A stretch of 6,000 bases of DNA from an uncultured Bacteroidota bacterium (GTDB taxonomy: Bacteria > Bacteroidota > Bacteroidia > Chitinophagales > Chitinophagaceae): NCBI GenBank assembly GCA_903933765.1, contig CAIZLI010000086.1:1-6000 (forward strand), given 5' to 3'. Numbering within the stretch: the stretch's first letter is position 1; each line of letters opens with the position of its first letter. The position numbers were made by a program, and so were the translations under genes. Shown here piece after piece: positions 1-6,000 of the stretch. The notes under the pieces are model-generated. The model was not told the origin of the DNA, searched no databases, and saw only the letters and a list, made by a program, of their open reading frames with translations.

Positions 1-335
1 CAAAAAAATCGAAACAAGTATTAACCACTATTGCTGGTTTATTACAAGCACAACCCGAACTAACATTTATGATTGAAGGTCATACTGATAGTAAAGCCTT
101 TAAAAGCAATACTAAAAATGATAACTGGAGTTTAAGTGTAAACCGCGCTACTGCAGTTGCGCGTATTTTACAAACTAAATTTAAGATTGATCCTAAACGC
201 ATCATTGCAGCAGGTCGAAGTCAGTATGTTCCAATAGATGATAATAAGACTAAAGCAGGACGTTTAAATAATCGCCGTATTCGTATTGTGATTATGCCAA
301 CTGTTACGCAAGTAATGAATTTGAGTAAATATTAA
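1..335 (+). CDS. OmpA/MotB-family protein, C-terminal peptidoglycan-binding domain (5' partial)
   Basis: This is the 3' end of a gene that begins before the window. The first complete codon is at position 3, giving 110 residues before the TAA at 333-335. An ATG at 69 lies inside the conserved domain and is not the true start. The visible part is almost entirely an OmpA-like domain: 'EGHTDS' near residues 25-30 (the Asp that contacts diaminopimelate in this family), 'NWSLSVNRA' with the conserved Arg, 'RIIAAGRSQYVPI', and the closing 'GRLNNRRIRIVI' signature. The Asn-Trp-Ser-Leu-Ser spacing is closer to MotB-type than to enterobacterial OmpA domains. Such domains bind peptidoglycan non-covalently and anchor an envelope protein to the wall from the periplasm. 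The N-terminal part, which would separate an outer-membrane porin, a lipoprotein and a coiled-coil MotB-like protein, is not visible. A regulator gene follows after 9 bases. Confidence 0.9.
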   Translation, partial: KKSKQVLTTIAGLLQAQPELTFMIEGHTDSKAFKSNTKNDNWSLSVNRATAVARILQTKFKIDPKRIIAAGRSQYVPIDDNKTKAGRLNNRRIRIVIMPTVTQVMNLSKY

Positions 336-344
336 TTTATAAAA

Positions 345-548
345 ATGGAAATTATAATGGCTTCTAATCCAATCAAATTATCTAAAAGAGAAATTGAAGT
401 TTGTAATTTATTGTTAATGGGTAATTGCACCAATAAGATTGCAGAATTATTAAATATAAAATGCAATACGGTTTCAACCATCAAGAAATCTATTTTCAAT
501 AAAACAAATACATCGAATTTAATCGAATTGTATGAGGTTTGTAAATAG
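345..548 (+). CDS. Stand-alone LuxR/GerE-type helix-turn-helix protein
   Basis: This gene encodes 67 residues made up almost wholly of a LuxR-type DNA-binding domain. Visible family positions are 'LSKREIEV' (residues 12-19), Gly26, 'NKIAELLNI' (30-38), 'NTV' (41-43), the recognition-helix stretch around 44-51, Lys53 and 'NLIEL' (58-62). Most LuxR-family regulators carry an N-terminal receiver or ligand-binding domain; here only about ten residues precede the HTH. It may act as a minimal repressor or activator, or rely on a partner protein. The start at 345 lies 9 bases after the upstream stop, in an A-rich context without a Shine-Dalgarno. A second in-frame ATG at 357 (Met5) is equally possible. 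The region is very AT-rich (hand count of bases 361-420: 14 G+C of 60). The family assignment is firm; the target genes are unknown, with the neighbouring lipoprotein and repeat-protein genes as candidates. Confidence 0.82.
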   Translation: MEIIMASNPIKLSKREIEVCNLLLMGNCTNKIAELLNIKCNTVSTIKKSIFNKTNTSNLIELYEVCK

Positions 549-624
549 ACTTTATTTTCATTTTTCAATAATTTACACAGGGAAGCTGAAAACTGTTATC
601 TAGAGTAGGCACAAATCATATTTT

Positions 625-918
625 ATGAAAAATAAATTAATATCATTCACATTGTTTTCTTTTTTATGCTTTAGTATGGCTTCTTGCTATACATTAACTT
701 ATACGGTAGGGGATGGCTCTAAGACTGGTGAAGTTATCAAGAAGAAAAACCATTATCTAGTTTATGGCCTTGCTCCATTAAAGACGTCAGATCCAACCAA
801 AATGGCAGGCGATGCTAAAAATTATGATGTGACTATTAATCACACATTTGTAGATGGTTTACTTAATGTCTTGACTTCTGGTTTATATACACCAACGACA
901 ACGATTGTAATCAAGTAG
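625..918 (+). CDS. Bor/Iss-like small lipoprotein
   Basis: This gene encodes 97 residues. The N-terminus is a lipoprotein signal peptide: Lys2 and Lys4, a hydrophobic stretch at 5-19, and lipobox Met-Ala-Ser-Cys with the acylated Cys at residue 21. The mature part resembles the lambda Bor / E. coli Iss family: 'NHYLVYGL' (42-49) corresponds to the family's His-His-Phe-x-x-x-Gly segment, and 'TFVDGLLNVLTSGLYTP' (74-90) matches the hallmark 'TFVNGLLGFITLGIYTP' of Bor, recalled from memory. In enterobacteria these outer-membrane lipoproteins are linked to serum resistance, and a role in complement evasion should not be carried over to this organism. No acidic surface-export signal follows the Cys (it is followed by Tyr-Thr-Leu-Thr), so periplasmic facing is the more likely inference. 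The gene follows the LuxR-type gene after 76 bases and precedes the large exported protein by 23 bases, so co-transcription with the latter is likely. Confidence 0.75.
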   Translation: MKNKLISFTLFSFLCFSMASCYTLTYTVGDGSKTGEVIKKKNHYLVYGLAPLKTSDPTKMAGDAKNYDVTINHTFVDGLLNVLTSGLYTPTTTIVIK

Positions 919-941
919 TGATTCCATCTTAAAATGATTTT

Positions 942-2618
942 ATGTTTCAATTTGATTTATTAAAAAAATCATTTTTATTATGCCTTTTATTATTTACTTT
1001 TTGTGCAGATGCGCAAAATGGAATTTTTTTTCAAGCAATTGCAAGAGATAACAATACAAATCCTGCAAAAAACAGAAAGATATATTTACAAACCAAAATT
1101 ATAGCATCTTCTCCAACAGGTACAAATGCATTGATCGAAGAATATCAAACCAGTACAGATGATTATGGTGTATTCAGAATTATGATTGGTAATGGTATAA
1201 GAGTTGGAGGAGTGGCTTCAGGCTTAAGCACAATAGATTGGTCAAATGGCCCTTATTATTTAAATTTAAAAATTGCTATAACACCAGTTGGTGTGGGCAT
1301 TGCTTGGGATTATAATAAAGAATGGGTTGATTTAGGTACCACTGTTTTTGGAACTGTACCTTTTGCTTTGTATTCGGCTAGTACTGCTAAAATAAATGAT
1401 AAATTAAATATATCAGACACATCTAAAATGCTAGAACCTTATGCTAAAGTAAAGACATTTCAAGTGCTATCTTCTACCATTGAAACAAAATTAGCTGCTA
1501 AAGACACTTCGGTAATGCTTAGTCCTTATTCTAGAATAACCTATGTCGATTCTGCTTTAATTACAAAGTTCAAACTGAAAGATACCATCATATATACTAA
1601 GCAGATGTACACTGATTCTGCATTACAAACTAAGTTTTTATTAAAGGATACGATAAAGTTTACAAAACAAATTTACACAGATTCTGCTCTTTTAACTAAG
1701 ATGAATATTTTTGATACTAGTAGATTCTCTAAACAAATATTTATTGATTCAGCTTTAATTACAAAGTTCAATGATAGAGATACCATTAAATATACAAAGC
1801 TGACTTATACCGATTCTGCATTAAGTACCAAGTTCAAAATGGTAGATACGATTAAATTTACTAAACAGATGTATACAGATTCTGCTTTGCAAACGAAGCT
1901 TAATATAAATGGGAATGCAATAAGTGCAACTATTGCGGGTAATATTACAGCAACTTCTAACACAACCTTAACTTCATTATCTAATTTGAATGCTATAGGA
2001 ACAATTACAACCGGAATATGGAGTGCATCGACCATTGATATAGCTCATGGAGGAACTGGACTAAATACTGCAGGATTAAGTGGACAGGCTTTAACTAGTT
2101 CAGCAGCTGGTACTTTAACTTGGACGAATGTCTCAGAATTAACGGGAGCCCACTATATTGGTGAATCATTTGGTGGAGGTATTGTTTTTTACGTCTATGA
2201 TAATGGGAAGCATGGTTTAATTGTTGCTACTGAAGATCAAAGTACTGGAGTTAGTTGGTATAATGGATCATATATTACGACAAATGCCCTTAGAGATGGA
2301 GTTAATGCAGGTTTGTTGAATACTGAAAGAATAATTTTTAGTCAAGGAGCTGGAAATTATGCAGCACAAATAGCAGCTAATTATAAAGGTGGTGGATATG
2401 GTGATTGGTATTTACCTTCTGCTTATGAATTAGGACTACTTCACCTACAAAGAGCATTATTTTTTACGGGTCCAAATGTGATTATTTATTATTATAGTTC
2501 AAATGAAAATCCAAGTAATAATATGCAAGTGATGTGTTACAGATTTTCGACTGCTCTTTATAACACTTATCTTCTTAAATCAAATATTCTGCGTGTCAGA
2601 GCAATTAGAGCGTTTTAA
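942..2618 (+). CDS. Exported mosaic protein with 22-residue repeats and C-terminal DUF1566/FISUMP-like domain
   Basis: This gene encodes 558 residues, complete. Residues 1-24 form a Sec signal peptide (Lys8-Lys9, hydrophobic core 10-20, probable cleavage Ala-Asp-Ala|Gln25). Residues about 27-150 match the N-terminal domain common in secreted Bacteroidota proteins: 'FFQAIARD', a 'GVFRIMIGNG' strand, 'DWSNGPYYLNLKI' and 'GTVPFALYSAS'. Residues 158-322 are tandem repeats. Residues about 340-400 contain 'IDIAHGGTGLNTAG', a module familiar from phage tail fibres and Bacteroidota fibre-like proteins. From about residue 407, 'GESFGGGIVFYV', 'GDWYLPSAYEL' (487-497), 'YYSSNE' and the terminal 'RVRAIRAF' indicate a DUF1566/FISUMP-like C-terminal domain, which is lectin-like in fold in some relatives. 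There is no lipobox, no membrane anchor and no recognisable type IX sorting tail. The product is probably a periplasmic or surface fibre/adhesin-like protein whose binding target cannot be read from the sequence. The domain layout is clear; the function is inference. Confidence 0.85.
   Translation: MFQFDLLKKSFLLCLLLFTFCADAQNGIFFQAIARDNNTNPAKNRKIYLQTKIIASSPTGTNALIEEYQTSTDDYGVFRIMIGNGIRVGGVASGLSTIDWSNGPYYLNLKIAITPVGVGIAWDYNKEWVDLGTTVFGTVPFALYSASTAKINDKLNISDTSKMLEPYAKVKTFQVLSSTIETKLAAKDTSVMLSPYSRITYVDSALITKFKLKDTIIYTKQMYTDSALQTKFLLKDTIKFTKQIYTDSALLTKMNIFDTSRFSKQIFIDSALITKFNDRDTIKYTKLTYTDSALSTKFKMVDTIKFTKQMYTDSALQTKLNINGNAISATIAGNITATSNTTLTSLSNLNAIGTITTGIWSASTIDIAHGGTGLNTAGLSGQALTSSAAGTLTWTNVSELTGAHYIGESFGGGIVFYVYDNGKHGLIVATEDQSTGVSWYNGSYITTNALRDGVNAGLLNTERIIFSQGAGNYAAQIAANYKGGGYGDWYLPSAYELGLLHLQRALFFTGPNVIIYYYSSNENPSNNMQVMCYRFSTALYNTYLLKSNILRVRAIRAF
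1413..1907 (+). repeat. In-frame tandem repeats (five 66-bp units plus two longer degenerate ones)
   Basis: The repeats lie inside the exported protein and encode residues 158-322. Five consecutive units are exactly 22 residues (66 bases): starts at 1578, 1644, 1710, 1776 and 1842. The consensus is x-D-T-I-K-[FY]-T-K-Q-[MI]-Y-T-D-S-A-L-x-T-K-[FM]-x-x. They are preceded by a 26-residue unit (1500-1577) and a 29-residue unit (1413-1499) that share the 'DTS-x-ML-x-PY' opening and the 'TK' ending. At DNA level the units have drifted mostly at third codon positions. The 22-residue period equals two hendecads, which would suit an elongated, possibly coiled-coil stalk between the N-terminal domain and the C-terminal head; this is a structural guess. 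Confidence 0.9.
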
Positions 2619-2631
2619 TTCATTACAAAGC

Positions 2632-3303
2632 TTACTGATGCTTTAGTGCCTCTCGCTTCGATAAATTTGATAGTTGAGGATGGGCTTTCACAAATTTCAC
2701 AACCCATTTTGCATCTGTATAAGCATAAGCTCTTAAAGCCCAGCCGATGGCTTTGCGAATAAAAAAGTCCTCCTCTAATTGGCAGTTTTCAATGTATTGT
2801 ATGAGTAGGGTGGTATTGGTTTTTGCTTTGTAAGTCAATTGAAATAAGAGGCTCATTCTTTTAAGCCATTTGTTGCTTGATTGATTCCATTTTGCAGTTG
2901 TCAATGCTGTTAGTTCGGGAAATTTCAAAAAGAATTTACTAATCACAAATGAATTGGTTGAATCCACAGAATCCCACCAGCTTTGATGTGTGATCATCCA
3001 TTCAATCAATGGAATTGTTTTTGTAGACCATAATCGATGATGGTGCCCTAAAAGTTCAATGGCAAAATAATGGATTTCTCTTTGTGGTTCGGAAAAACAT
3101 TCTTTAATTAAGCAACTTAATTCAGTATGGTCTTTGATAGGATGTGCTTTGTAAAATGCTTTACAAATTTGTCTCCTAAGTGGGGTCTTGATGCCATAGA
3201 ATTCAAATTGATCTAATAAATATGCTTTTGCACCTTTTGCGATGTTTGCATCTGCATTTGCGGCATATATTTTTTTTATTTCCTTTAAATAGGGATGTGG
3301 CAT
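2632..3303 (-). CDS. AlkD-family DNA alkylation repair protein (DNA glycosylase)
   Basis: This gene encodes 223 residues, close to the usual AlkD length, and the start aligns with the family N-terminus (a 'MHPF'-like opening, here 'MPHPYLKEI'). AlkD proteins are HEAT-like helical-repeat DNA glycosylases that excise cationic N3- and N7-alkylated purines in base-excision repair. The key residues recalled from Bacillus cereus AlkD (Trp109, Asp113, Arg148, Trp187) all appear here with a uniform +1 offset. They are Trp110 and Asp114 in 'SWWDSVDSTNS', Arg149 in 'WLKRMSLLFQL', and Trp188 in 'KAIGWALRAYA'. The C-terminal 'LSKREALKH' is also typical. The protein should be cytoplasmic and catalytically competent. 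It is the last gene of a minus-strand cluster, starting 1 base after the stop of the oxidoreductase gene, so its expression probably depends on that of the upstream genes. Its stop faces that of the repeat-protein gene across 13 bases. Confidence 0.93.
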   Translation of the reverse strand: MPHPYLKEIKKIYAANADANIAKGAKAYLLDQFEFYGIKTPLRRQICKAFYKAHPIKDHTELSCLIKECFSEPQREIHYFAIELLGHHHRLWSTKTIPLIEWMITHQSWWDSVDSTNSFVISKFFLKFPELTALTTAKWNQSSNKWLKRMSLLFQLTYKAKTNTTLLIQYIENCQLEEDFFIRKAIGWALRAYAYTDAKWVVKFVKAHPQLSNLSKREALKHQ

Positions 3304-3304
3304 A

Positions 3305-4345
3305 CTATACTCCTACAACTCTTTTATTGAAGGCGCTATTTCTAGCAGCTTCTAATACACGAATAATATTGGTACCTTCTTTTGCTGATGTTGGAACAGG
3401 GGCATTGTTTAAAATTGCATTCGCCATTTTAACATAAAAGGTCCCATAATTACCTGGTATACTTGGGATCACTTTATTAGTGATGATGCCATTCATATCA
3501 GTATATAAAGTACCATAATCTGCTGTAGCTTCTGCTCCCCAGTCTGGGCTATTTGGTTTCTTGCCTGCAATTAAATCCGCCTCTTGAATATCCGATCTCT
3601 TTTTAATGAAACAGCCCTTTGTGCCATAAATTTTATACCCTGGACTTTCAGTCATGAACAACATGCCACTGGTTAAAGTGATACGGTGGGATGGGTAGTA
3701 CAAGATCAATGTAAAATAGTCGTCGATGATGGATACTTTTCTGGTAATTCTAATATCTGCAAATACAGCCAATGGCATACCTGATAATAAAATGGCTTGA
3801 TCTACTAAATGTGGACCTAAGTCATACAATAAGCCTGCACCTGGCGTCACAGATTCTTTATGTTTTTTTGGACTCAATGTGGTTCTATAACGCTCAAATG
3901 AAATTTGCACATCTTGCAAAACACCAATCTCATCTTCTTGTATTAATTTTTGTATCGTAAGAAAGTCTGCATCATAACGCCTGTTTTGGTATACTGCTAA
4001 TTTTAATCCTTTTGTATTTGCCAATGCATCCAACTCTTCCGCTTCTTTAGCAGTGACGGTAAATGCTTTTTCTACCACGACATGCTTACCTGCAAGGAGC
4101 GCGCTTTTTGCATAAGTAAAATGCGTATCGTTTGGACTATTCACCACTACTAAATCAATGATAGGGTCGGCTAGTAATTCCTCGTAACTCGCATAGGATT
4201 TTGTACCAGGGTAGGCGGCTTCAATATTTTTAGTAGAGCGTTCCCAACTTCCAACTAAATGAAAGTTTGGATTGCTTGCAATAAAAGGGGCATGGAAAAC
4301 TTTTCCACTCATTCCAAAAGAGACTAGTGCAGTATTGATCATCAT
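3305..4345 (-). CDS. Gfo/Idh/MocA-family NAD(P)-dependent oxidoreductase
   Basis: This gene encodes 346 residues, a normal length for the family. An N-terminal Rossmann domain (about 1-120) carries '[13 protein letters not shown]' (9-21), the substrate/cofactor signature 'VVVEKAFT' with Glu92-Lys93, and '[12 protein letters not shown]' (119-130). The C-terminal alpha/beta domain has '[13 protein letters not shown]' (171-183) with the conserved Asp175 and His179 expected at the active site. The pattern 'VFHAPF' ... 'NRRYDxDF' ... 'DLGPHLxDQ' resembles the YdgJ / IolW (YvaA) branch, which includes scyllo-inositol dehydrogenases, but the substrate cannot be fixed from sequence alone. The first glycine of the usual GxGxxG loop is Ser9, and the usual EKP proline is Ala94. 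The start overlaps the aconitase stop in an ATGA arrangement (4342-4345); a second ATG follows immediately (Met2) and could also be used. It should act in the cytoplasm, oxidising or reducing a sugar or cyclitol. Confidence 0.9.
   Translation of the reverse strand: MMINTALVSFGMSGKVFHAPFIASNPNFHLVGSWERSTKNIEAAYPGTKSYASYEELLADPIIDLVVVNSPNDTHFTYAKSALLAGKHVVVEKAFTVTAKEAEELDALANTKGLKLAVYQNRRYDADFLTIQKLIQEDEIGVLQDVQISFERYRTTLSPKKHKESVTPGAGLLYDLGPHLVDQAILLSGMPLAVFADIRITRKVSIIDDYFTLILYYPSHRITLTSGMLFMTESPGYKIYGTKGCFIKKRSDIQEADLIAGKKPNSPDWGAEATADYGTLYTDMNGIITNKVIPSIPGNYGTFYVKMANAILNNAPVPTSAKEGTNIIRVLEAARNSAFNKRVVGV
3310..3314 (-). promoter_or_regulatory. Possible Shine-Dalgarno for the alkD-like gene
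   Basis: On the minus strand the last codons of the oxidoreductase gene contain AGGAG, 6 bases before the ATG at 3303 (TAGGAGTATAGTATG). The spacing suits a ribosome binding site and supports this start. It is unusual here because the other starts in the window lack such a motif, as is common in Bacteroidota. It may assist re-initiation after the stop at 3305-3307. Confidence 0.4.
4342..4345 (-). other. ATGA stop/start overlap between aconitase and oxidoreductase genes
   Basis: On the minus strand the aconitase TGA (4344-4342) shares bases with the oxidoreductase ATG (4345-4343). Such 4-base overlaps normally reflect translational coupling within one transcript. Together with the 1-base gap at 3304 it ties all three minus-strand genes into one operon. 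Confidence 0.75.
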
Positions 4346-6000
4346 CCTGCAACTTGCTTTCTGATGATATTTAATGCACCACCTGCTTTAAACCACTCAA
4401 TTTGTTGTTGGTTATAAGTATGGTTGGCATGGATGGTATCATTTGTGCCGTCTTTGTGCGTTAAAACCACAGTTAATGGTGTACCTGGCGCAAAGTTGGT
4501 TAATCCAATGATATCAATGCTATCATCTTCCTGAATTTTATCATAGTCTGCTTTGTCTGCAAAAGTCAAAGCCAACATACCTTGTTTTTTCAAATTCGTT
4601 TCGTGGATACGAGCGAAAGATTTTGTCATGACCACACGTACTCCTAAATGTCTTGGCTCCATCGCAGCATGCTCACGTGAGCTACCTTCACCATAGTTTT
4701 CATCTCCTACTACAATGGTTCCGATACCTGCAGCTTTGTAAGCTCTTTGTGTATTTGGAACAGTATCATAATTGCCATTGATTTGACTTTTTACATTATC
4801 TGTTTTTTCGTTGAAGAAGTTCACAGCGCCAATCAATAAGTTATTTGAGATATTGTCTAAGTGACCACGGAATTTTAACCAAGGGCCTGCCATAGAGATA
4901 TGGTCGGTGGTACATTTTCCTTTTGCTTTGATCAATAATTTCAATGATTTCAAATCAGTGCCTTCCCATGCAGTAAATGGATCTAATAATTGCAAACGCT
5001 TAGACGCTGGGTCAACCGCTACAACTACTTTTGAACCATCTTCTGCTGGTGCTTGGAATCCTGCATCTTCAACAGCGAATCCTCTTAATGGTAATTCATC
5101 ACCAGTTGGAGCGTCTAATTTAACTTGTTCGCCTTTATCGTTGGTTAAAGTATCTGTTAATGGATTAAAAGTTAAATCACCTGCAATCGCAAGTGCAGTT
5201 ACAATCTCAGGAGAACCTACAAATGCATAGGTGTTTGGATTACCATCCGCACGCTTTGCAAAGTTTCTATTGAATGAGTGTACAATCGTATTTTTTTCTT
5301 TTTTCTCTGCACCTACACGCTCCCACATACCAATACAAGGTCCACATGCATTTGCAAATACTTTCGCACCAATTTGGCTGAACACATCTAAGAAGCCATC
5401 TCTTTCAATGGTATACCTTACTTGCTCAGAACCTGGTGTGATCATGTATTCTGCTTTAGTAGTCAATCCTTTTTCAGATACTTGTTTTGCTAAACTTACT
5501 GCACGGCTAATATCTTCGTAAGAAGAGTTGGTGCAACTACCAATTAAACCTACTTCAATTTTTGTTGGCCATCCGTTTGCTAAAGCCACTTCCTTCATTT
5601 TTGAAATTGGTGTCGCTAAATCTGGCGTGAATGGTCCGTTCAAGTGCGGCTCTAAAGTATTTAAATCTATTTCAATTACTTCGTCAAAGTACTTAGTTGG
5701 TTCTGCATATACTTCTGGGTCTGCTGTTAAATGCGCAGCAACCGTATCTGCTAAAGCAGCCACATCTGCACGGCCTGTTGAAGATAAATAACGGCTCATG
5801 CTTGCATCATATCCAAATGTAGAAGTGGTTGCACCAATCTCGGCACCCATGTTACAAATAGTTCCTTTACCTGTACAACTCATGCTTGTAGCACCTTCTC
5901 CAAAATATTCTACAATCGCACCAGTACCACCTTTTACAGTTAAGATACCAGCTACTTTTAAAATCACATCCTTAGGAGCAGTCCATCCATTTAACTTTCC
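4342..6000 (-). CDS. Aconitate hydratase, mitochondrial-type (5' partial)
   Basis: The reading frame is open to the window edge, so the start lies beyond 6000. A GTG at 5967-5965 is internal, because the codons before it read '[11 protein letters not shown]', a conserved aconitase stretch. There are 552 residues in view, roughly three quarters of a mitochondrial-type aconitase. The enzyme interconverts citrate and isocitrate via cis-aconitate in the TCA cycle, in the cytoplasm. Counting from the first codon in the window, the [4Fe-4S] ligands are Cys156 ('GSCTNSS'), Cys219 and Cys222 ('ACGPCIGMW'). The substrate-binding arginines are in 'SFNRNFAKR' (Arg245, Arg250). The swivel-domain motif 'GEGSSREHA' supplies the catalytic Ser440 and Arg442 (equivalents of pig Ser642 and Arg644, from memory). 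All key residues in view are intact. The motifs match the mitochondrial/eukaryote-like aconitase rather than AcnB, whose domain order differs. It is the first visible gene of the cluster; its promoter is outside the window. Confidence 0.96.
   Translation of the reverse strand, partial: GKLNGWTAPKDVILKVAGILTVKGGTGAIVEYFGEGATSMSCTGKGTICNMGAEIGATTSTFGYDASMSRYLSSTGRADVAALADTVAAHLTADPEVYAEPTKYFDEVIEIDLNTLEPHLNGPFTPDLATPISKMKEVALANGWPTKIEVGLIGSCTNSSYEDISRAVSLAKQVSEKGLTTKAEYMITPGSEQVRYTIERDGFLDVFSQIGAKVFANACGPCIGMWERVGAEKKEKNTIVHSFNRNFAKRADGNPNTYAFVGSPEIVTALAIAGDLTFNPLTDTLTNDKGEQVKLDAPTGDELPLRGFAVEDAGFQAPAEDGSKVVVAVDPASKRLQLLDPFTAWEGTDLKSLKLLIKAKGKCTTDHISMAGPWLKFRGHLDNISNNLLIGAVNFFNEKTDNVKSQINGNYDTVPNTQRAYKAAGIGTIVVGDENYGEGSSREHAAMEPRHLGVRVVMTKSFARIHETNLKKQGMLALTFADKADYDKIQEDDSIDIIGLTNFAPGTPLTVVLTHKDGTNDTIHANHTYNQQQIEWFKAGGALNIIRKQVAG

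Noticed and set aside
332..568. Minus-strand open frame antisense to the LuxR-type gene
   Set aside because: It is fully overlapped by a frame with a clear HTH signature, shows no recognisable motif, and low G+C makes such frames common here.
549..624. Promoter for the Bor-like gene in the 76-base gap
   Set aside because: I looked for the Bacteroidota -33 TTG / -7 TAnnTTTG pattern and for inverted repeats. Only a 4-bp ACAG/CTGT pairing was found, too weak to call.
1413..1907. CRISPR array or intergenic tandem repeat
   Set aside because: Units are contiguous, in frame and translated, with no spacers; they are protein repeats.
1805..2035. Minus-strand open frame within the repeat-protein gene
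   Set aside because: It arises from the repeats on the opposite strand and has no independent support.
2625..2647. Bidirectional terminator hairpin between the convergent genes
   Set aside because: The stem is 5 bp (AAAGC/GCTTT) with an 8-base loop, extended only through a bulge, with no G+C-rich core or U-tract; not enough to annotate.
3222..3437. Plus-strand open frame across the alkD-like/oxidoreductase junction
   Set aside because: It is antisense to two well-supported genes, with no signal or family motif. Another such frame at 3772-3960 was rejected for the same reason.
4907..5791. Three plus-strand open frames opposite the aconitase gene
   Set aside because: They are mirror frames of a strongly conserved enzyme, low in motif content, and cannot be real alongside an intact aconitase.
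5965..5967. GTG as the start of the aconitase gene
   Set aside because: The same frame stays open to the window edge and the codons before it encode a conserved aconitase segment, so the real start is further upstream.

Overview
The window looks like chromosomal DNA from an AT-rich Bacteroidota bacterium, probably of the Chitinophagaceae/Chitinophagales type. The assignment rests on protein style. The large exported protein starts with the secreted-protein N-terminal domain common in that phylum (an 'FFQAIARD' motif after the signal peptide, later 'VPFALYSAS'). The OmpA/MotB-like tail and the aconitase also fit, and most starts lack a Shine-Dalgarno sequence. No ribosomal marker is present, so the placement is inference.

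The left half (1-2618, + strand) holds four genes in a row with an envelope theme. They are the C-terminal end of an OmpA/MotB-type peptidoglycan-binding protein (cut by the window start), a 67-residue stand-alone LuxR-type DNA-binding protein 9 bases downstream, a small Bor/Iss-like lipoprotein, and a 558-residue exported protein 23 bases after it. The last protein has a mosaic layout: secretion signal, Bacteroidota N-terminal domain, a stack of 22-residue repeats, a phage-tail-fibre-like 'GGTG' segment and a C-terminal DUF1566/FISUMP-like domain.

The right half (2632-6000, - strand) is a tightly packed housekeeping cluster read right to left. It contains aconitate hydratase (its 5' end lies beyond the window), a Gfo/Idh/MocA-family NAD(P)-dependent oxidoreductase overlapping it by 4 bases, and an AlkD-type DNA glycosylase starting 1 base after the oxidoreductase stop. 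The spacing indicates co-transcription and translational coupling, although the three functions (TCA cycle, sugar/polyol redox, base-excision repair) have no obvious common pathway.

The two halves converge with only 13 bases between the stop codons at 2618 and 2632. There is no RNA gene, CRISPR array, insertion sequence or transposase, and no gene-free stretch longer than about 80 bases. I see no clear undescribed system. The most interesting part is the repeat-bearing exported protein and its small lipoprotein and regulator neighbours.
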